From assembly GCA_963742875.1 (NCBI GenBank), contig CAVUNO010000026.1, forward strand, positions 1,151,400-1,215,399: a stretch of 64,000 bases of DNA, read 5' to 3'. The DNA comes from Bog-532 sp963742875. GTDB lineage: Bacteria; Actinomycetota; Actinomycetes; Streptosporangiales; Streptosporangiaceae. Shown here one piece after another: positions 25,326 through 34,389 of this stretch; positions within the stretch are counted from its first letter, which is position 1; each line of letters opens with the position of its first letter. The translations under genes and the position numbers were made by a program. The notes beneath the pieces were generated by a model that saw only the letters and a list, made by a program, of their open reading frames with translations, did not search any database and was not told the DNA's origin.

Positions 25326-27992
25326 TTAATGGTGATCACCGTCAACTCGCTTGACCCCCAGAACGGCCGTTCCCGTCCGCAGGGCCAGCAGGATGGGCAG
25401 GATGAAAGCGTACTCAGCGAGCTTGGCGTTGGGGGGGTGGCCGAGCCGTGGACCTTCGTTCTCGCTTGACCCGGACGTATCGACCGCCAGGTCGGCGCCC
25501 TGCGCGGACACAGGCAGGAAGTACACGCGATCTTCACCGAAGACGCTTTCAAGGCGCTCGATCAGGCGCCACCGGATCATGTCAGCCAGTGACTCCCGCT
25601 CCGCCTCTGACGCGTTCTCGCCGAGGGCGTCGCCGATGTTCGTCAGGTAGTCCTTCGCTGCCGCCGAGATCTCCGCCACCAGCCTCAGCTGCCAGTTGAT
25701 CAGCTCGTTTCCCATGCCGCGGTCCTTGGGCATCCCAGAAACGTCGCCTTCCAGGTGAGCGCCGTACCCGGCGTTCGAGTGATACCACTCCAGGCTCGTT
25801 TCATCGATACGGTCCGGACCGTTGGGCGCCAGCGAGAGCATCCCGTTCTGCTGCAGGTAATCGAAGAACCCCGTGAGGAATCTCGCCTCCCCCTGGTCGG
25901 CGTCCGTGCCGCCACCGTCGACGGCATACAAGTCGGCCTTGGGAATGATGCACAAGAAGTTGGGTCCATCGGGCGGCCCGAGCGTGCCGCGGATTTCGGT
26001 GAGATCGTCGATCATCTTCTCCAGCAGTTCGATCTGCTGTATGCGGACGTTCCGCTCCGCTTCCTCGCTTGCCTTATCGCCCGGCGATGACCCGTCGGCC
26101 TCATCAGGGTCGTCGTGGACCGCCGCCTTCGCCTTCTCCTTCCTGTCTTCGAGGACCTTTTCGTAGTTGCCGATCAGCGTCTCCCAGCTATCGCGCGCTC
26201 GCGAGAACTTCAGCATCTGCTGCACGGCCGGCTCGATCGACGGATCGAAGAGGAAGACGATCGTTTCCGCGTACTTCAGCACCGCGAGTACGTATGGGTC
26301 CGCGCCCTCGCCGAGAACGCTGCGGGACACCATCTCGCCGGGGATGTCGGTGAAGACAAACTCAGCCCCGTGGCTCGGATCGTCGGTCGCCTCGACCCGC
26401 AGGTGGATGCTGTCCCTGGTGCCATGGTCCGTGGGCGCCGGAAGGCCGCCTTCCCAGTACCGGTCGATGTAACGGATGTAGCTCTGCTGGTCCCGGTCAC
26501 TGCGGAAGCGGACGGTGGCGCGCAACGCCTGGATGTTGTTGTAGAAGGTCACCAGGCCGCTGAGCATGAGGGTCGATTTGCTGGTGCCCGGGCTGCCGAT
26601 GAACACGACCGGGTGCGTCGGATCCGCCTTGGGATACCAGCCGCAATAGTCAGGGTCTTCAGGCGCGTACTCCTTGCCGCCGGGCGAGTCGGCCGAGAGC
26701 GCACGGGGCGGGCGACCTGACGGCCCGCAGCACACGAAGCGCAGAACAACATGCGTGTCCTCGCCGAGTTCGCTCACCATCCTGGCCACGATGGGGGCCA
26801 CGTCCCCTGCCGGCGGCTGTCCGTCCTCTGGAACCACGTCGGCCAGTTCATCGCCGGTCAGCAACTCCCAGTAGCGTTCCGAGAGCCGGACCCCCGAACG
26901 GACGTCCCTGGCCACCGCGTTCAGCAGCAACGGCAGGAACCGGGGGGTGACCACCACGCGGTGCGAGAGCGTGAACGGGACACCGACTTTATAGAGCCCC
27001 GGGTACGCGTGCGCCGCGGCTTCGGAGCGATGGCCGAGCAACAGGACCAGGGCCAGCCGGGCGCGATGAATCATTTGCGATAGGATGCCTCGCCGTCCGG
27101 CGTTCTCGCTGTTAAGGAACCTGTCAGCCAGCTTGTCCTCCTGGATGACTAGCTCGGCCAGATCCAGGTACGCCGCGAACGTAGGCGCGATGGCCGGCTC
27201 ATGGGTCAGCTCGAGGAACCTCTTGTATCCGTCAGGCGCGGCAGGTTCCTCTCCGGCGGCATCCGGGTCGACGTGGTTGAGCAGCCGACGGACATGCGGC
27301 TGGTCGTAGACCAGCGACATCAGATGGCCGGCCAGCCTCCATGGCTCGAAGCCTGCAATAAGAACCCGGATAAGGATGTCGAAGGGCGACTCGGCTTTCC
27401 GGGTGCTAGGCGGCGCCGGGCGGCGTGGCAGGCCCGCCTCCCCCTGCGGGCCTGCCACGCTGGTTTCCCCCCCGGCTAGCAGGGACCGCAGGTCGGCGAA
27501 CGGCGACAACTCCTGATGTATTGCCCGGGCGAAGCCGTAGCGGTCGAATTTCTGCCACCAGTACTCCCGAATCTTCCGGGCCGTCTCGGTGTCATACAGT
27601 CCCTCGCTGACCAGGCCTTCAGGCAGGTCATCCTGCCCGGCATAGGCGTACGGCGCACGGGTGGCGCGCATCGATCCAGGGAGGTTACGCGCGGCGAGCT
27701 CTTGCTCAATCCGGTCAAGGTACGCGGCGTAGTGCGCGAGGATCTCGTTGCATTCCTTTCGGTAGTCCGGTGTCAGGTTGAGTTCGAACGTGCCCGGGTT
27801 GCGCAGGCTCATAGGCAGCCCGCAAGCTGGGCAAACGAAGGCGACGCTGTTATTGGGAACGATCGTCTGCAGCAGGTCGTCGCGGGTATTGCCTGGTCCT
27901 GGCCGACGCGTCGCGGTCTGCAGGCTCCGAGGAACTTCGCTACCCGGTTCCTGCGGGGTGCCGTCGCCCGGAGTCGGGTAATTCTTAGCCAT
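25326..27992 (-). CDS. large double-GTPase-like protein
   Basis: 888 aa from ATG 27992 (AGGGAGAAGG upstream). A small zinc motif (CPACG) lies near residue 54. The long N-terminal half is helical. The GTPase core has a variant P-loop GSPGTSKST (about 463-471), FTDIPGEM as switch II (about 549) and IIPKADLY as the base-specificity motif (about 685). An acidic coiled-coil insertion (EDRKEKAKAAVHDDPDEADG and following) separates them. It resembles the actinomycete double-GTPase proteins that accompany GAP1 genes, such as those at the left edge of this window. It is divergent from the sensor kinase operon, with a 212-bp shared promoter region. A role in a GTP-dependent signalling or conflict system is inferred. 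Confidence 0.7.
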   Translation of the reverse strand: MAKNYPTPGDGTPQEPGSEVPRSLQTATRRPGPGNTRDDLLQTIVPNNSVAFVCPACGLPMSLRNPGTFELNLTPDYRKECNEILAHYAAYLDRIEQELAARNLPGSMRATRAPYAYAGQDDLPEGLVSEGLYDTETARKIREYWWQKFDRYGFARAIHQELSPFADLRSLLAGGETSVAGPQGEAGLPRRPAPPSTRKAESPFDILIRVLIAGFEPWRLAGHLMSLVYDQPHVRRLLNHVDPDAAGEEPAAPDGYKRFLELTHEPAIAPTFAAYLDLAELVIQEDKLADRFLNSENAGRRGILSQMIHRARLALVLLLGHRSEAAAHAYPGLYKVGVPFTLSHRVVVTPRFLPLLLNAVARDVRSGVRLSERYWELLTGDELADVVPEDGQPPAGDVAPIVARMVSELGEDTHVVLRFVCCGPSGRPPRALSADSPGGKEYAPEDPDYCGWYPKADPTHPVVFIGSPGTSKSTLMLSGLVTFYNNIQALRATVRFRSDRDQQSYIRYIDRYWEGGLPAPTDHGTRDSIHLRVEATDDPSHGAEFVFTDIPGEMVSRSVLGEGADPYVLAVLKYAETIVFLFDPSIEPAVQQMLKFSRARDSWETLIGNYEKVLEDRKEKAKAAVHDDPDEADGSSPGDKASEEAERNVRIQQIELLEKMIDDLTEIRGTLGPPDGPNFLCIIPKADLYAVDGGGTDADQGEARFLTGFFDYLQQNGMLSLAPNGPDRIDETSLEWYHSNAGYGAHLEGDVSGMPKDRGMGNELINWQLRLVAEISAAAKDYLTNIGDALGENASEAERESLADMIRWRLIERLESVFGEDRVYFLPVSAQGADLAVDTSGSSENEGPRLGHPPNAKLAEYAFILPILLALRTGTAVLGVKRVDGDHH

Positions 27993-28204
27993 GACCTTCT
28001 CCCTGAGTCGAAAGGCGGCAGCCCGCGGGCCGGGCCACCGTAAGCGACGATAGGCAGCCTGCGCCGAGAGGACCCAGCAATTATTCATACGATTGGGTGC
28101 AAAACTTTGCTTGTCTTTCGGGATGCTCGGGCGACATTGTGGATGGGTTGCCCGGATGGGACAAAATGGAGTAAAGGGTGCGAACAGCCGATGACCCGCA
28201 AGGG

Positions 28205-29486
28205 ATGTTCAGTACCGCGCTTAATGCGGGTTCTCGGCTGTGGCGCGCAGGCTGCTGGACCCGCGCTGCCCTGCTCGCCGGGATCTGGGGCACGCTGGCG
28301 TGGACACCCGTCACGGAACTGCCACGGGCCTTCGGTCAACTCCTGGTTGCCACCGCGGCCCTGCTGGTCGCATTTGCCCACACCACACCCGGCGGGCTCG
28401 ACCTAGTTCGCGACGGTACCTGGGACGGCATGGCTCGTCGAACATCTCTCCCGGACCTCCGGACGCGCCACCGTCGACGCCTCCGGTCTTGGCGAAGGGC
28501 TGGGCACGTTCCTGGCCACGTCGCTTTACGTCGGCTGGTTCCCGCTGACCGGCCTACCGGTCAGCGTCCGCTCTGTGGGCCTGGCGATGGCCATCGCCTA
28601 TGGGTGGGAAGCCGTGCTTCAGGCGGTTATCGACCCGGGCTGGTACAGCCTGGCTACCCCTGCGGGTCACGCCATGCGCACCTTCAGGTACGCGATCCCG
28701 GTCATCTTCGCTGGCATCATCACGTTCGTCCTGTTGCCGTGGAATGCCATTGCCGCCCAGGTACCGCTGATCCTGAGGATTCTGCTTTCCGCCTCACCGC
28801 TGGCCTACTACCTCGTCTGGGCGTCGTACGATGTCATGCTCAAGGCATCAGCGACCTCACTGCGGAACGCGCAGCACCTCTGGCGCTGGGATGTCTGGGG
28901 CGACGCGCACGGCTCAGTGAAGAACACGCTCGTGTTCCTGAACCAGTATGTCCAGGAACCCGATGCAGACCTCGACGAGATCCGCAGCCTGGCCAGGAAC
29001 GCGCTGATCGTCGTCGACGATTTCCGGAGTCAACTTGTCGGCAACCAAGCACGGGATCCTGCGGACGGCGCGGTCAGCAACCTGTGGCGTTCGGTAGTGC
29101 GCGCCGTAGGCACCCCGCGTCGCGTGAGCTGTGTACTCGACGACGAGTCCGCGCAGGTCCGCCTGTCCTCGACCGACTACCAGGTCGCTCAGCGCGTGCT
29201 ACCCGATCTGCTGAGCAACGCGCTCAAGGCCGGTGCGTCCATAGTCAGCGCCCGGTGCGCGGTCAGCGGACAGCCTGCGAAAGTCCAGATTGAGATCACC
29301 GACAACGGCGTGGGCCTGAGTGAGGACGAGCTACGTGACCCTCAGACCAGCCTGCGCATGCTCCGCGCGAGGCTGCGCGAACGCCAGGGCGACCTCTGGC
29401 ATTCGCCTAACGCAGCCGGCGGCACCACGGCCGTCGCTCGCTGGCGAGCAGACGGCGTTCTCGAGTCGGCCGGGCTGATGTCATGA
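28205..29486 (+). pseudogene. membrane sensor histidine kinase with frameshift
   Basis: The N-terminal frame starts at ATG 28205 (CAAGGG upstream) and encodes two membrane helices (ALLAGIWGTLAWTPV, FGQLLVATAALLVAFAHTTP). Between about 28400 and 28440 the coding text changes frame to LVEHLSRTSGRATVDASGLG, then more helices and the kinase core. The kinase has an AHGSVKNTLVFL phospho-acceptor-like segment, LPDLLSNALKAG (N box), ITDNGVGL (G1) and MLRARLRERQGDLWH (G2). The type is close to the NarL/DesK group. ATG 28575 could give an N-terminally shortened protein of 303 aa. The stop overlaps the response-regulator start (ATGA). Confidence 0.65.
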
Positions 29487-30302
29487 AGATCATCGTCGTG
29501 GACGACTCGGATCCTGGCCGAGGATGCGGTGCGGGCCGCCCTCGGGTCGGATCCCTCTACGGAGCACCACAGCGTGAGAGGGGTCAGAACGCCAGAGGAA
29601 TTGGAGTGCGTCTATGACCTCGGGACGTTCGGGCTCGCGTTAGTGGACCTGGATTTCCGGCGGCAGTCGGACAAGAGCGGTTTGTCCGCGCTGCGCCTGC
29701 TCGAGCAGGCGGGCGTGCCGACCGTGATCTATGCCGCCGCAGACGAGGACAACCGCGTTCTCCTGCTGCTGGCGGCGTTCCAGTTCTATGAGCCGATCGG
29801 GCTGGTCTCCAAAGTGGCGACAAGCGCCGATATCCGCAAGGTCGTCATCGCCATCGAGTCCGGAGCCAGGCCGGATTCTTCGGCGACGCAGCACTATCAG
29901 CGACCGCGGCGTGGTCTGCCGATCATCGACCGGCTGATCATCCGGGCCAGCGACCTCCCGATCTGGAGAGCGCTCGCCACCCAGTCGGACCGCAACGCGA
30001 TCGCCGAGACGGTGCCGGTGAGCGCCAGCAAGGTGGACGACTTCCTCAAGGAGCACTATGACGTCGTTGAGGAGATCAAGGAGCGGTTCCTGTACCGGCC
30101 TCCGCCCGCGCCTGCAGCGGCACAGCCGATCCGGACCAGGGCGGGCCAGGCCTACGCGCACCGACTGGCGCCGCTGCACTCATTCGCCGTGGAAAACTAT
30201 CACTTCTTCCAGGACCCCGAGCTGGAGAGGCTGATCAAGCAGCGAGGCGACATCCGGCTGAGCCCGCCGCCCGAGCGCGGCCGGTCGCGTCGGCGCTGGT
30301 GA
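29483..30302 (+). pseudogene. response regulator with N-terminal frameshift
   Basis: ATG 29483 overlaps the kinase stop and opens MKIIVVDDS, the classical receiver start. One base later the coding text moves to the frame ILAEDAVRAALGSDP and runs to 30302. LALVDLDF (phospho-Asp), VPTVIYAA and VSKVAT (Lys) complete the receiver. The C-terminal part (ASDLPIWRALATQSDRNAIA, ETVPVSASKVDDFLKEHYDV) looks like a LuxR-type helix-turn-helix variant. The 257-aa frame from GTG 29529 lacks the acidic pocket, so the real start needs the frameshift. It is coupled to the next gene by GTGA. Confidence 0.6.
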
Positions 30303-30979
30303 GCGCTGGCTGGCCGGCGGGCACCACCTGGGCGCTCGGCCATGGACCGGCCGTGGCCGGGCTGGCCGCGCTCGCCATTAGCCCGGGCGCCCATGCAATT
30401 ATCGCCGCTGTTATGGAACGACGGGTGCTGCGCCCCCGGCTCGAATTCATGGCCGTAACGGTCGGAGACCCGCTGCTCGCGCTGGCCATCGCCGTCGGCG
30501 TCGCCCTGTCTCCGCACGGCGTCAACGCGGGCGTGCGGCCGGTCGTCTTCGGCCTTGGCGCGGTGCTGATCGCGTGCGGATGGGGCAGCTTCGGGCTCTG
30601 GCAATGGCGTACGGAGTTGCGCAGCAGCTACTATTCGCACAATCAGGCTTTCGCGCCGACCAAGATATGGCACCAGCTGGGTGTCTACCCGCTACTGGGC
30701 CTGATCGGTTGCTGCGGCATGCTGAGCGGGCTTGCCGCGCCGCTCGGCCACCCGGCGGTCCGGCTGCTCGGGAAGGCCGTCATCGGAGTCGGTGTACTCG
30801 GGTGGGCCGCGGCCAATGTTTATGATCGCAGGCATCCGAAGCTCGGCCATCCTCCCTACTCGTGGCGACGGCTGCGTCCGGCGCCCGAACCGTGGCCGAC
30901 GGATTCGCAAACGCTTCACGCGCACCGCCATCCCGCCCAACCGCGCGGGACCGCGCGCTCGCGGCCCGCATCAATTTGA
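30299..30979 (+). CDS. polytopic membrane protein in the sensor operon
   Basis: 226 aa starting with GTG that overlaps the response-regulator stop. Five or six hydrophobic segments are visible (VAGLAALAISPGAHAIIAAV, FMAVTVGDPLLALAIAVGVA, VVFGLGAVLIACGWG, LGVYPLLGLIGCCGMLSGLA, AVIGVGVLGWAAANVYD), with a Pro/Arg-rich cytoplasmic tail. No family is recognised. Gene order kinase-regulator-membrane protein suggests that it is the output or a signal partner of the two-component system. Confidence 0.65.
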   Translation: MSAGWPAGTTWALGHGPAVAGLAALAISPGAHAIIAAVMERRVLRPRLEFMAVTVGDPLLALAIAVGVALSPHGVNAGVRPVVFGLGAVLIACGWGSFGLWQWRTELRSSYYSHNQAFAPTKIWHQLGVYPLLGLIGCCGMLSGLAAPLGHPAVRLLGKAVIGVGVLGWAAANVYDRRHPKLGHPPYSWRRLRPAPEPWPTDSQTLHAHRHPAQPRGTARSRPASI

Positions 30980-31011
30980 CCGTAAGATTGCGTTCATTTC
31001 CGTCACCCAGC

Positions 31012-31185
31012 GACACCGTGGGCCACAAGTCCACCCACGTCACCGAAACCGTGTACCGCCACGTGATCGTGCCCGCAATCCGCGGCGGGGCCAGCGTGAT
31101 AGACACCGTATTCGGCGACGAGGCAGAGCACGAGGCCGGCGTGGCCGCTACGGCCGTAGTCACTTGGTTAGTCACTCGATCATGA
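31012..31185 (+). pseudogene. tyrosine integrase C-terminal remnant
   Basis: The frame reads VGHKSTHVTETVYRHVIVPA and IRGGASVIDTVFGDE, then stops at 31185. GHKS...TETVYRHV carries the catalytic His/Tyr end of phage/AICE-type tyrosine recombinases. The rest of the gene is missing. It points towards the tRNA-Ala attachment site and lies 35 bp before the first insertion-sequence copy. This is the expected location of the integrase end of an older element at this tRNA. Confidence 0.65.
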
Positions 31186-31419
31186 AACCCGAGGTCCGGA
31201 AAGCCTCGCCGAACTGGGTGAGGTCTTCACGTTTAGGGCTGACCTGGGCAAACGGGGTCCGGCTGGAGTGCTGCCCACAGGTTAAGCGGGCGCTGCCCAC
31301 GTTATCTGGAGGCCGTTTTTCCGGTTCGGCGGGCTGTGCCCGCGCCGGGCGGTGTGGCTAGCGGTTCCAGCGGGGGTCGGCCTCGGCGATGGCGAGGCTG
31401 AGGGCTTCGAGCTCGGCGA

Positions 31420-31743
31420 TCAGGGGCGCAGGCGGCGGTGGTTGTCGAACCAGGGGCCGTAGTCGGCGAGCTGGTCGTCGGACAGGATGCGAGTGGCGGT
31501 CCTGCCGTTTTTCTTGCGGGTCCACTGATGGTAGGGGCCGTGCAGCTGCGGCGGGTCGGCGTGGCAGCGGCAGCCGGGGTATCCGCAGCGGGTCATCCGG
31601 TCGGCGAGGGTGCCGGGGAGCGCGAAGGTGACGCCGGCGAGGCGGGCGGTGATCTCAGCGGCGATGGCCGCGGCGCGGGCCTGCTGGGCCGGGGTGGGCG
31701 ACACGTTGTCATTGTCGCAGCCAGGGTCCCGCACTCCGCGCAT
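31420..31743 (-). CDS. DUF6788-like zinc protein of IS copy 1 (frameshifted end)
   Basis: 107 aa, divergent from the recombinase-like gene. The conserved text is LPGTLADRMTRCGYPGCRCH, ADPPQLHGPYHQWTRKKNGR and TATRILSDDQLADYGPWFDN. CGYPGCRCH is a compact Cys/His metal site. Compared with copy 2, one base is missing near 31420-31430, so the C-terminal LVAELEELSLTIAEADPRWN is lost. Such proteins often lie beside transposase genes; the function is unknown, perhaps DNA binding in transposition. Confidence 0.6.
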   Translation of the reverse strand: MRGVRDPGCDNDNVSPTPAQQARAAAIAAEITARLAGVTFALPGTLADRMTRCGYPGCRCHADPPQLHGPYHQWTRKKNGRTATRILSDDQLADYGPWFDNHRRLRP

Positions 31744-31764
31744 CTCATTGAGTATAAGTACTGT

Positions 31765-32667
31765 ATGGATACGGCGGATGCTGATGTTGCCGCCTATATC
31801 GGGCGGTGGCGGCCGTCGTCGGTATCCGCGCGGGCGGCGGCGTTCGCCCGGGACGTGATCGCGCCGGTGGCCCCGGAGGGACGGGAGCGGGCGAAGAACC
31901 TGCTGTGGGCGGCCGGCAAGCTCGCCGATTATGCGATCGGGCTGGGCCTGGAGCTGACGCCGGGGGTCGTGCTGCACCCGTCGGTGGCTGAGCGGTTCAC
32001 CCGGTGCGCGCCGGGGCTGTCGGGCGTGGCGCGGCGGACGCTGCGCACGAACCTGCGGTTCATCGGGCGACGTGTCGTGCCGCAGCTGTATCCGGCCGGC
32101 GTGCCGCTGACCCGGGAAAGGTCCAAGCAGCCGTACAGTCCCGCGCAGATTGACGGGTATCTCGCGCTCGCGGCCGCTCAGCCCACCGCGGAACGCCGGA
32201 TGCGGGCGGCCGGGCTGGTCTGCCTGGGCGCCAGCGCCGGCCTGATCCGCGGCGACCTGCGCGACGTGCGCGGCACCGACGTCGCCTGCCGCTCCGGCGG
32301 CGTCATCGTCCGGGTCAGGGGCCGGCATGCCCGCGTCGTGCCGGTGCTCGCCGGGTACCACGCGCCGCTGCTCCCGGCCGCCCGGGCCGCCGGGAACGGC
32401 CTGATCTGCGGCGGGGCCGATCCGGGCCGCCGGAACATCACGAACCCGCTGATCACCGCGCTGGACGGCGGGGGCGGGCTGCCCCGGCTGGATACCAGCC
32501 GGCTGCGCGCCACCTGGCTGCGCGATGCCGCGGAGCTGCTGGGGCTGGCCACTTTCATGCACGCGGCCGGGATCAGCTGCTCCCAGCGGCTCGGCGATCT
32601 CGTCGCCGGACTCGAGCCGGCCAGCGAAGCCGGCGCGGTGCGGTTGCCCGGGGCCGTCCGGCGATGA
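31765..32667 (+). CDS. tyrosine-recombinase-like protein of IS copy 1
   Basis: 300 aa from ATG 31765. A TATAAG box 6 bp upstream suggests a leaderless transcript. The fold resembles phage integrases: an N-terminal SAM-like segment (YIGRWRPSSVSARAAAFARD), then AGLIRGDLRDVRGTDV (cf. the first catalytic Arg box) and DTSRLRATWLRDAAELLGLA (cf. the HxxR box), FMHAAGISCSQRLGDLV. The usual HxLRH and the terminal Tyr are degenerate or absent, so recombinase activity is doubtful; it may help with target or end binding. The stop overlaps the transposase start (ATGA). It is intact here but frameshifted in copy 2. Confidence 0.65.
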   Translation: MDTADADVAAYIGRWRPSSVSARAAAFARDVIAPVAPEGRERAKNLLWAAGKLADYAIGLGLELTPGVVLHPSVAERFTRCAPGLSGVARRTLRTNLRFIGRRVVPQLYPAGVPLTRERSKQPYSPAQIDGYLALAAAQPTAERRMRAAGLVCLGASAGLIRGDLRDVRGTDVACRSGGVIVRVRGRHARVVPVLAGYHAPLLPAARAAGNGLICGGADPGRRNITNPLITALDGGGGLPRLDTSRLRATWLRDAAELLGLATFMHAAGISCSQRLGDLVAGLEPASEAGAVRLPGAVRR

Positions 32668-34154
32668 TCCCGCTGGCGGTCTGGGAGCAGATCATCGATG
32701 CCTCCGGCGTCGCGCCGCGGATCGAGGCGCTGCTGCCCATCGGGGTGCGCGGGCGTCAGCTGAAAGTCCGTACCCCGCTGGCCGGCATGTGCCTGGCCCA
32801 GGCTGACCACCGGCCGACCCACCTGACCCGCGTCCACCAGGCACTGACCGGGCTCAGCGATGATGACCAGCGGCGGCTCGGCGTGGTCGCGGACTGGAAG
32901 CACGGCCCTCACGTGCTGACCTACCGGCAGACAGAGCAGACGTCCGGCCTGGTCGCCGCGGCCCTCGGCAAGGACGAGCCCGGCGGGCTGCCGCCGCAGG
33001 CGCTGCAGGCAGTCTGCGACGACCTGCTCGAGGCTTCCGTCCCCGGCGAGTTCAAGGACGCCAGCACCTCGCTGGCCGTGGACTGGACGGACATGGAGTC
33101 TTTCTCCCGTCCCCCGCCGGCCAGGGGCGGCCCCTGCGCCGACCCCGAAGCCTCCTGGGGGCACCGCAAGAACAACCTGCTGCGCCGCGAAGACGAGCTG
33201 TTCTTCGGCTACTACCTGTCCGCCGCGATCATGATGCCCGGCGAGAACGGCCCCGCCGTCCCCGAGCTTGCCCGCCGCGCCATCATCTCGTCGTGCCGGC
33301 ATGACCCGGTCCGCGCGTTCGTGCCCGTCCTGACGGCGATGCCCTCCGCAGGGATCCCGCTCGGGGACGTCCTCGCCGACTCCGGCTACGCCCACCGCGA
33401 CGCCGCCGCCTGGGCGCTCCCGCTGCGCGACACTGGAGCCAGCCTCGTGCAGGACCTGCACCCGCACGACCGCGGCCCCAAAGGGACGCATGACGGAGCC
33501 ATCATCAGCAACGGCAACCTGTACTGCCCGTGCACGCCCCGCTCCCTGCTGGAACTCGGGCCGCTGTCCCGCGGCGCCTCCCGTGAGGAGGCCGCCGTGC
33601 ACGACGCCAAGACCGCCGAGACTGCCCGCTACAAGCTCGGCAAGATCACCCGCGACGACGCCGACGGCTATCACCGGGTCCAGTGCCCTGCAGCCATGGG
33701 CAAGATCCGCTGCCCGCTCCGGCCCGTCTCCATGAGCCTGGACCGGGACCGGCCGGAAATCCTCCAGCCTCCCGGCAACCCGCCGGCCTGCTGCACCCGG
33801 CAGACCCTCACCGTCCCGCCCGAGGTCGCCGCCAAGACGGCGCAGAAGCACGACTACCCCTCCGTGGCGCACCGCCGCTCCGACGCCCGGCGCACCGGCG
33901 CCGAGCGTGGCTTCGCCACCGCCAAGGACCCCGCCACCAACACCATCAGCCGCGGCTGGTGCCGCCTCATCGGCCTGGCGCCGCTGACGCTGTTCGCCAC
34001 CACCCTGCTCATCGTCCGCAACCAGCGCATCCTGCAGGCCTGGAACACCCGGCAGGAAGAAAACGAACGCCGCGCCGCCAAGGGCCTGCCCCCGAAAACC
34101 CGCCGCCGGCGCCGCAAAACGCTCACCGCGCTCGCCGCCACCAGACCGCCCTAG
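32664..34154 (+). CDS. DDE transposase of IS copy 1
   Basis: 496 aa from ATG 32664. Candidate catalytic acids are in AVDWTDMESFSR, DVLADSGYAHRDA and RRTGAERGFATAKD (D, D, E). Strong landmarks are CADPEASWGHRKNNLLR, DLHPHDRGPKGTHDGA and the basic tail PPKTRRRRRKTL. It cuts and joins the 15-bp ends; the 5-bp duplication fits a DDE enzyme. I cannot assign it to a named IS family with certainty. Over 75% identical by eye to copy 2, so the copies are related but not recent duplicates. Confidence 0.85.
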   Translation: MIPLAVWEQIIDASGVAPRIEALLPIGVRGRQLKVRTPLAGMCLAQADHRPTHLTRVHQALTGLSDDDQRRLGVVADWKHGPHVLTYRQTEQTSGLVAAALGKDEPGGLPPQALQAVCDDLLEASVPGEFKDASTSLAVDWTDMESFSRPPPARGGPCADPEASWGHRKNNLLRREDELFFGYYLSAAIMMPGENGPAVPELARRAIISSCRHDPVRAFVPVLTAMPSAGIPLGDVLADSGYAHRDAAAWALPLRDTGASLVQDLHPHDRGPKGTHDGAIISNGNLYCPCTPRSLLELGPLSRGASREEAAVHDAKTAETARYKLGKITRDDADGYHRVQCPAAMGKIRCPLRPVSMSLDRDRPEILQPPGNPPACCTRQTLTVPPEVAAKTAQKHDYPSVAHRRSDARRTGAERGFATAKDPATNTISRGWCRLIGLAPLTLFATTLLIVRNQRILQAWNTRQEENERRAAKGLPPKTRRRRRKTLTALAATRPP

Positions 34155-34389
34155 CCCAGGCGAGTACGCCCGCACACGGAACAGCACCCGCCGCCAGCAC
34201 CTCCGGCAGCACCCGGACACCGCACGCAGACAGCGCCAGCACGCCCGGAAACCGGTCCCGGGCACACGGAAAGCCAACAGGCAGACACGAACACACCACA
34301 CGGCAGCGGCCGCAGCCACGCCAGACTGCGCACCAGAATGTCAGACCCAAACGTGAAGATAAGACCAGTCAAACGTGAAGACCTCTGGG

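Larger units (their letters stand above)
31220..34385 (+). mobile_element. three-gene insertion sequence, copy 1
   Basis: 3166 bp bounded by inverted repeats GAGGTCTTCACGTTT (left) and AAACGTGAAGACCTC (right), with a 5-bp target duplication TGGGT at 31215-31219 and 34386-34390. It encodes a divergent DUF6788-like protein, a tyrosine-recombinase-like protein and a DDE transposase. A second AAACGTGAAG lies inside the right end as a subterminal repeat. The target duplication includes the last base of the tRNA-Ala fragment. The 230 bp after the transposase contain no gene. Confidence 0.85.

Noticed and set aside
31765..32667. Catalytically normal tyrosine recombinase
   Set aside because: The HxLRH box is changed to a TSRLRAT-type text and no terminal Tyr box with the usual context is visible, so only a 'recombinase-like' call is justified.
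32178..34319. 713-codon open frame antisense to the transposase of IS copy 1 (and a similar one in copy 2)
   Set aside because: Very high GC leaves antisense frames open; text is Gly/Ala/Val/Arg-rich without motifs, whereas the plus-strand transposase is clear.
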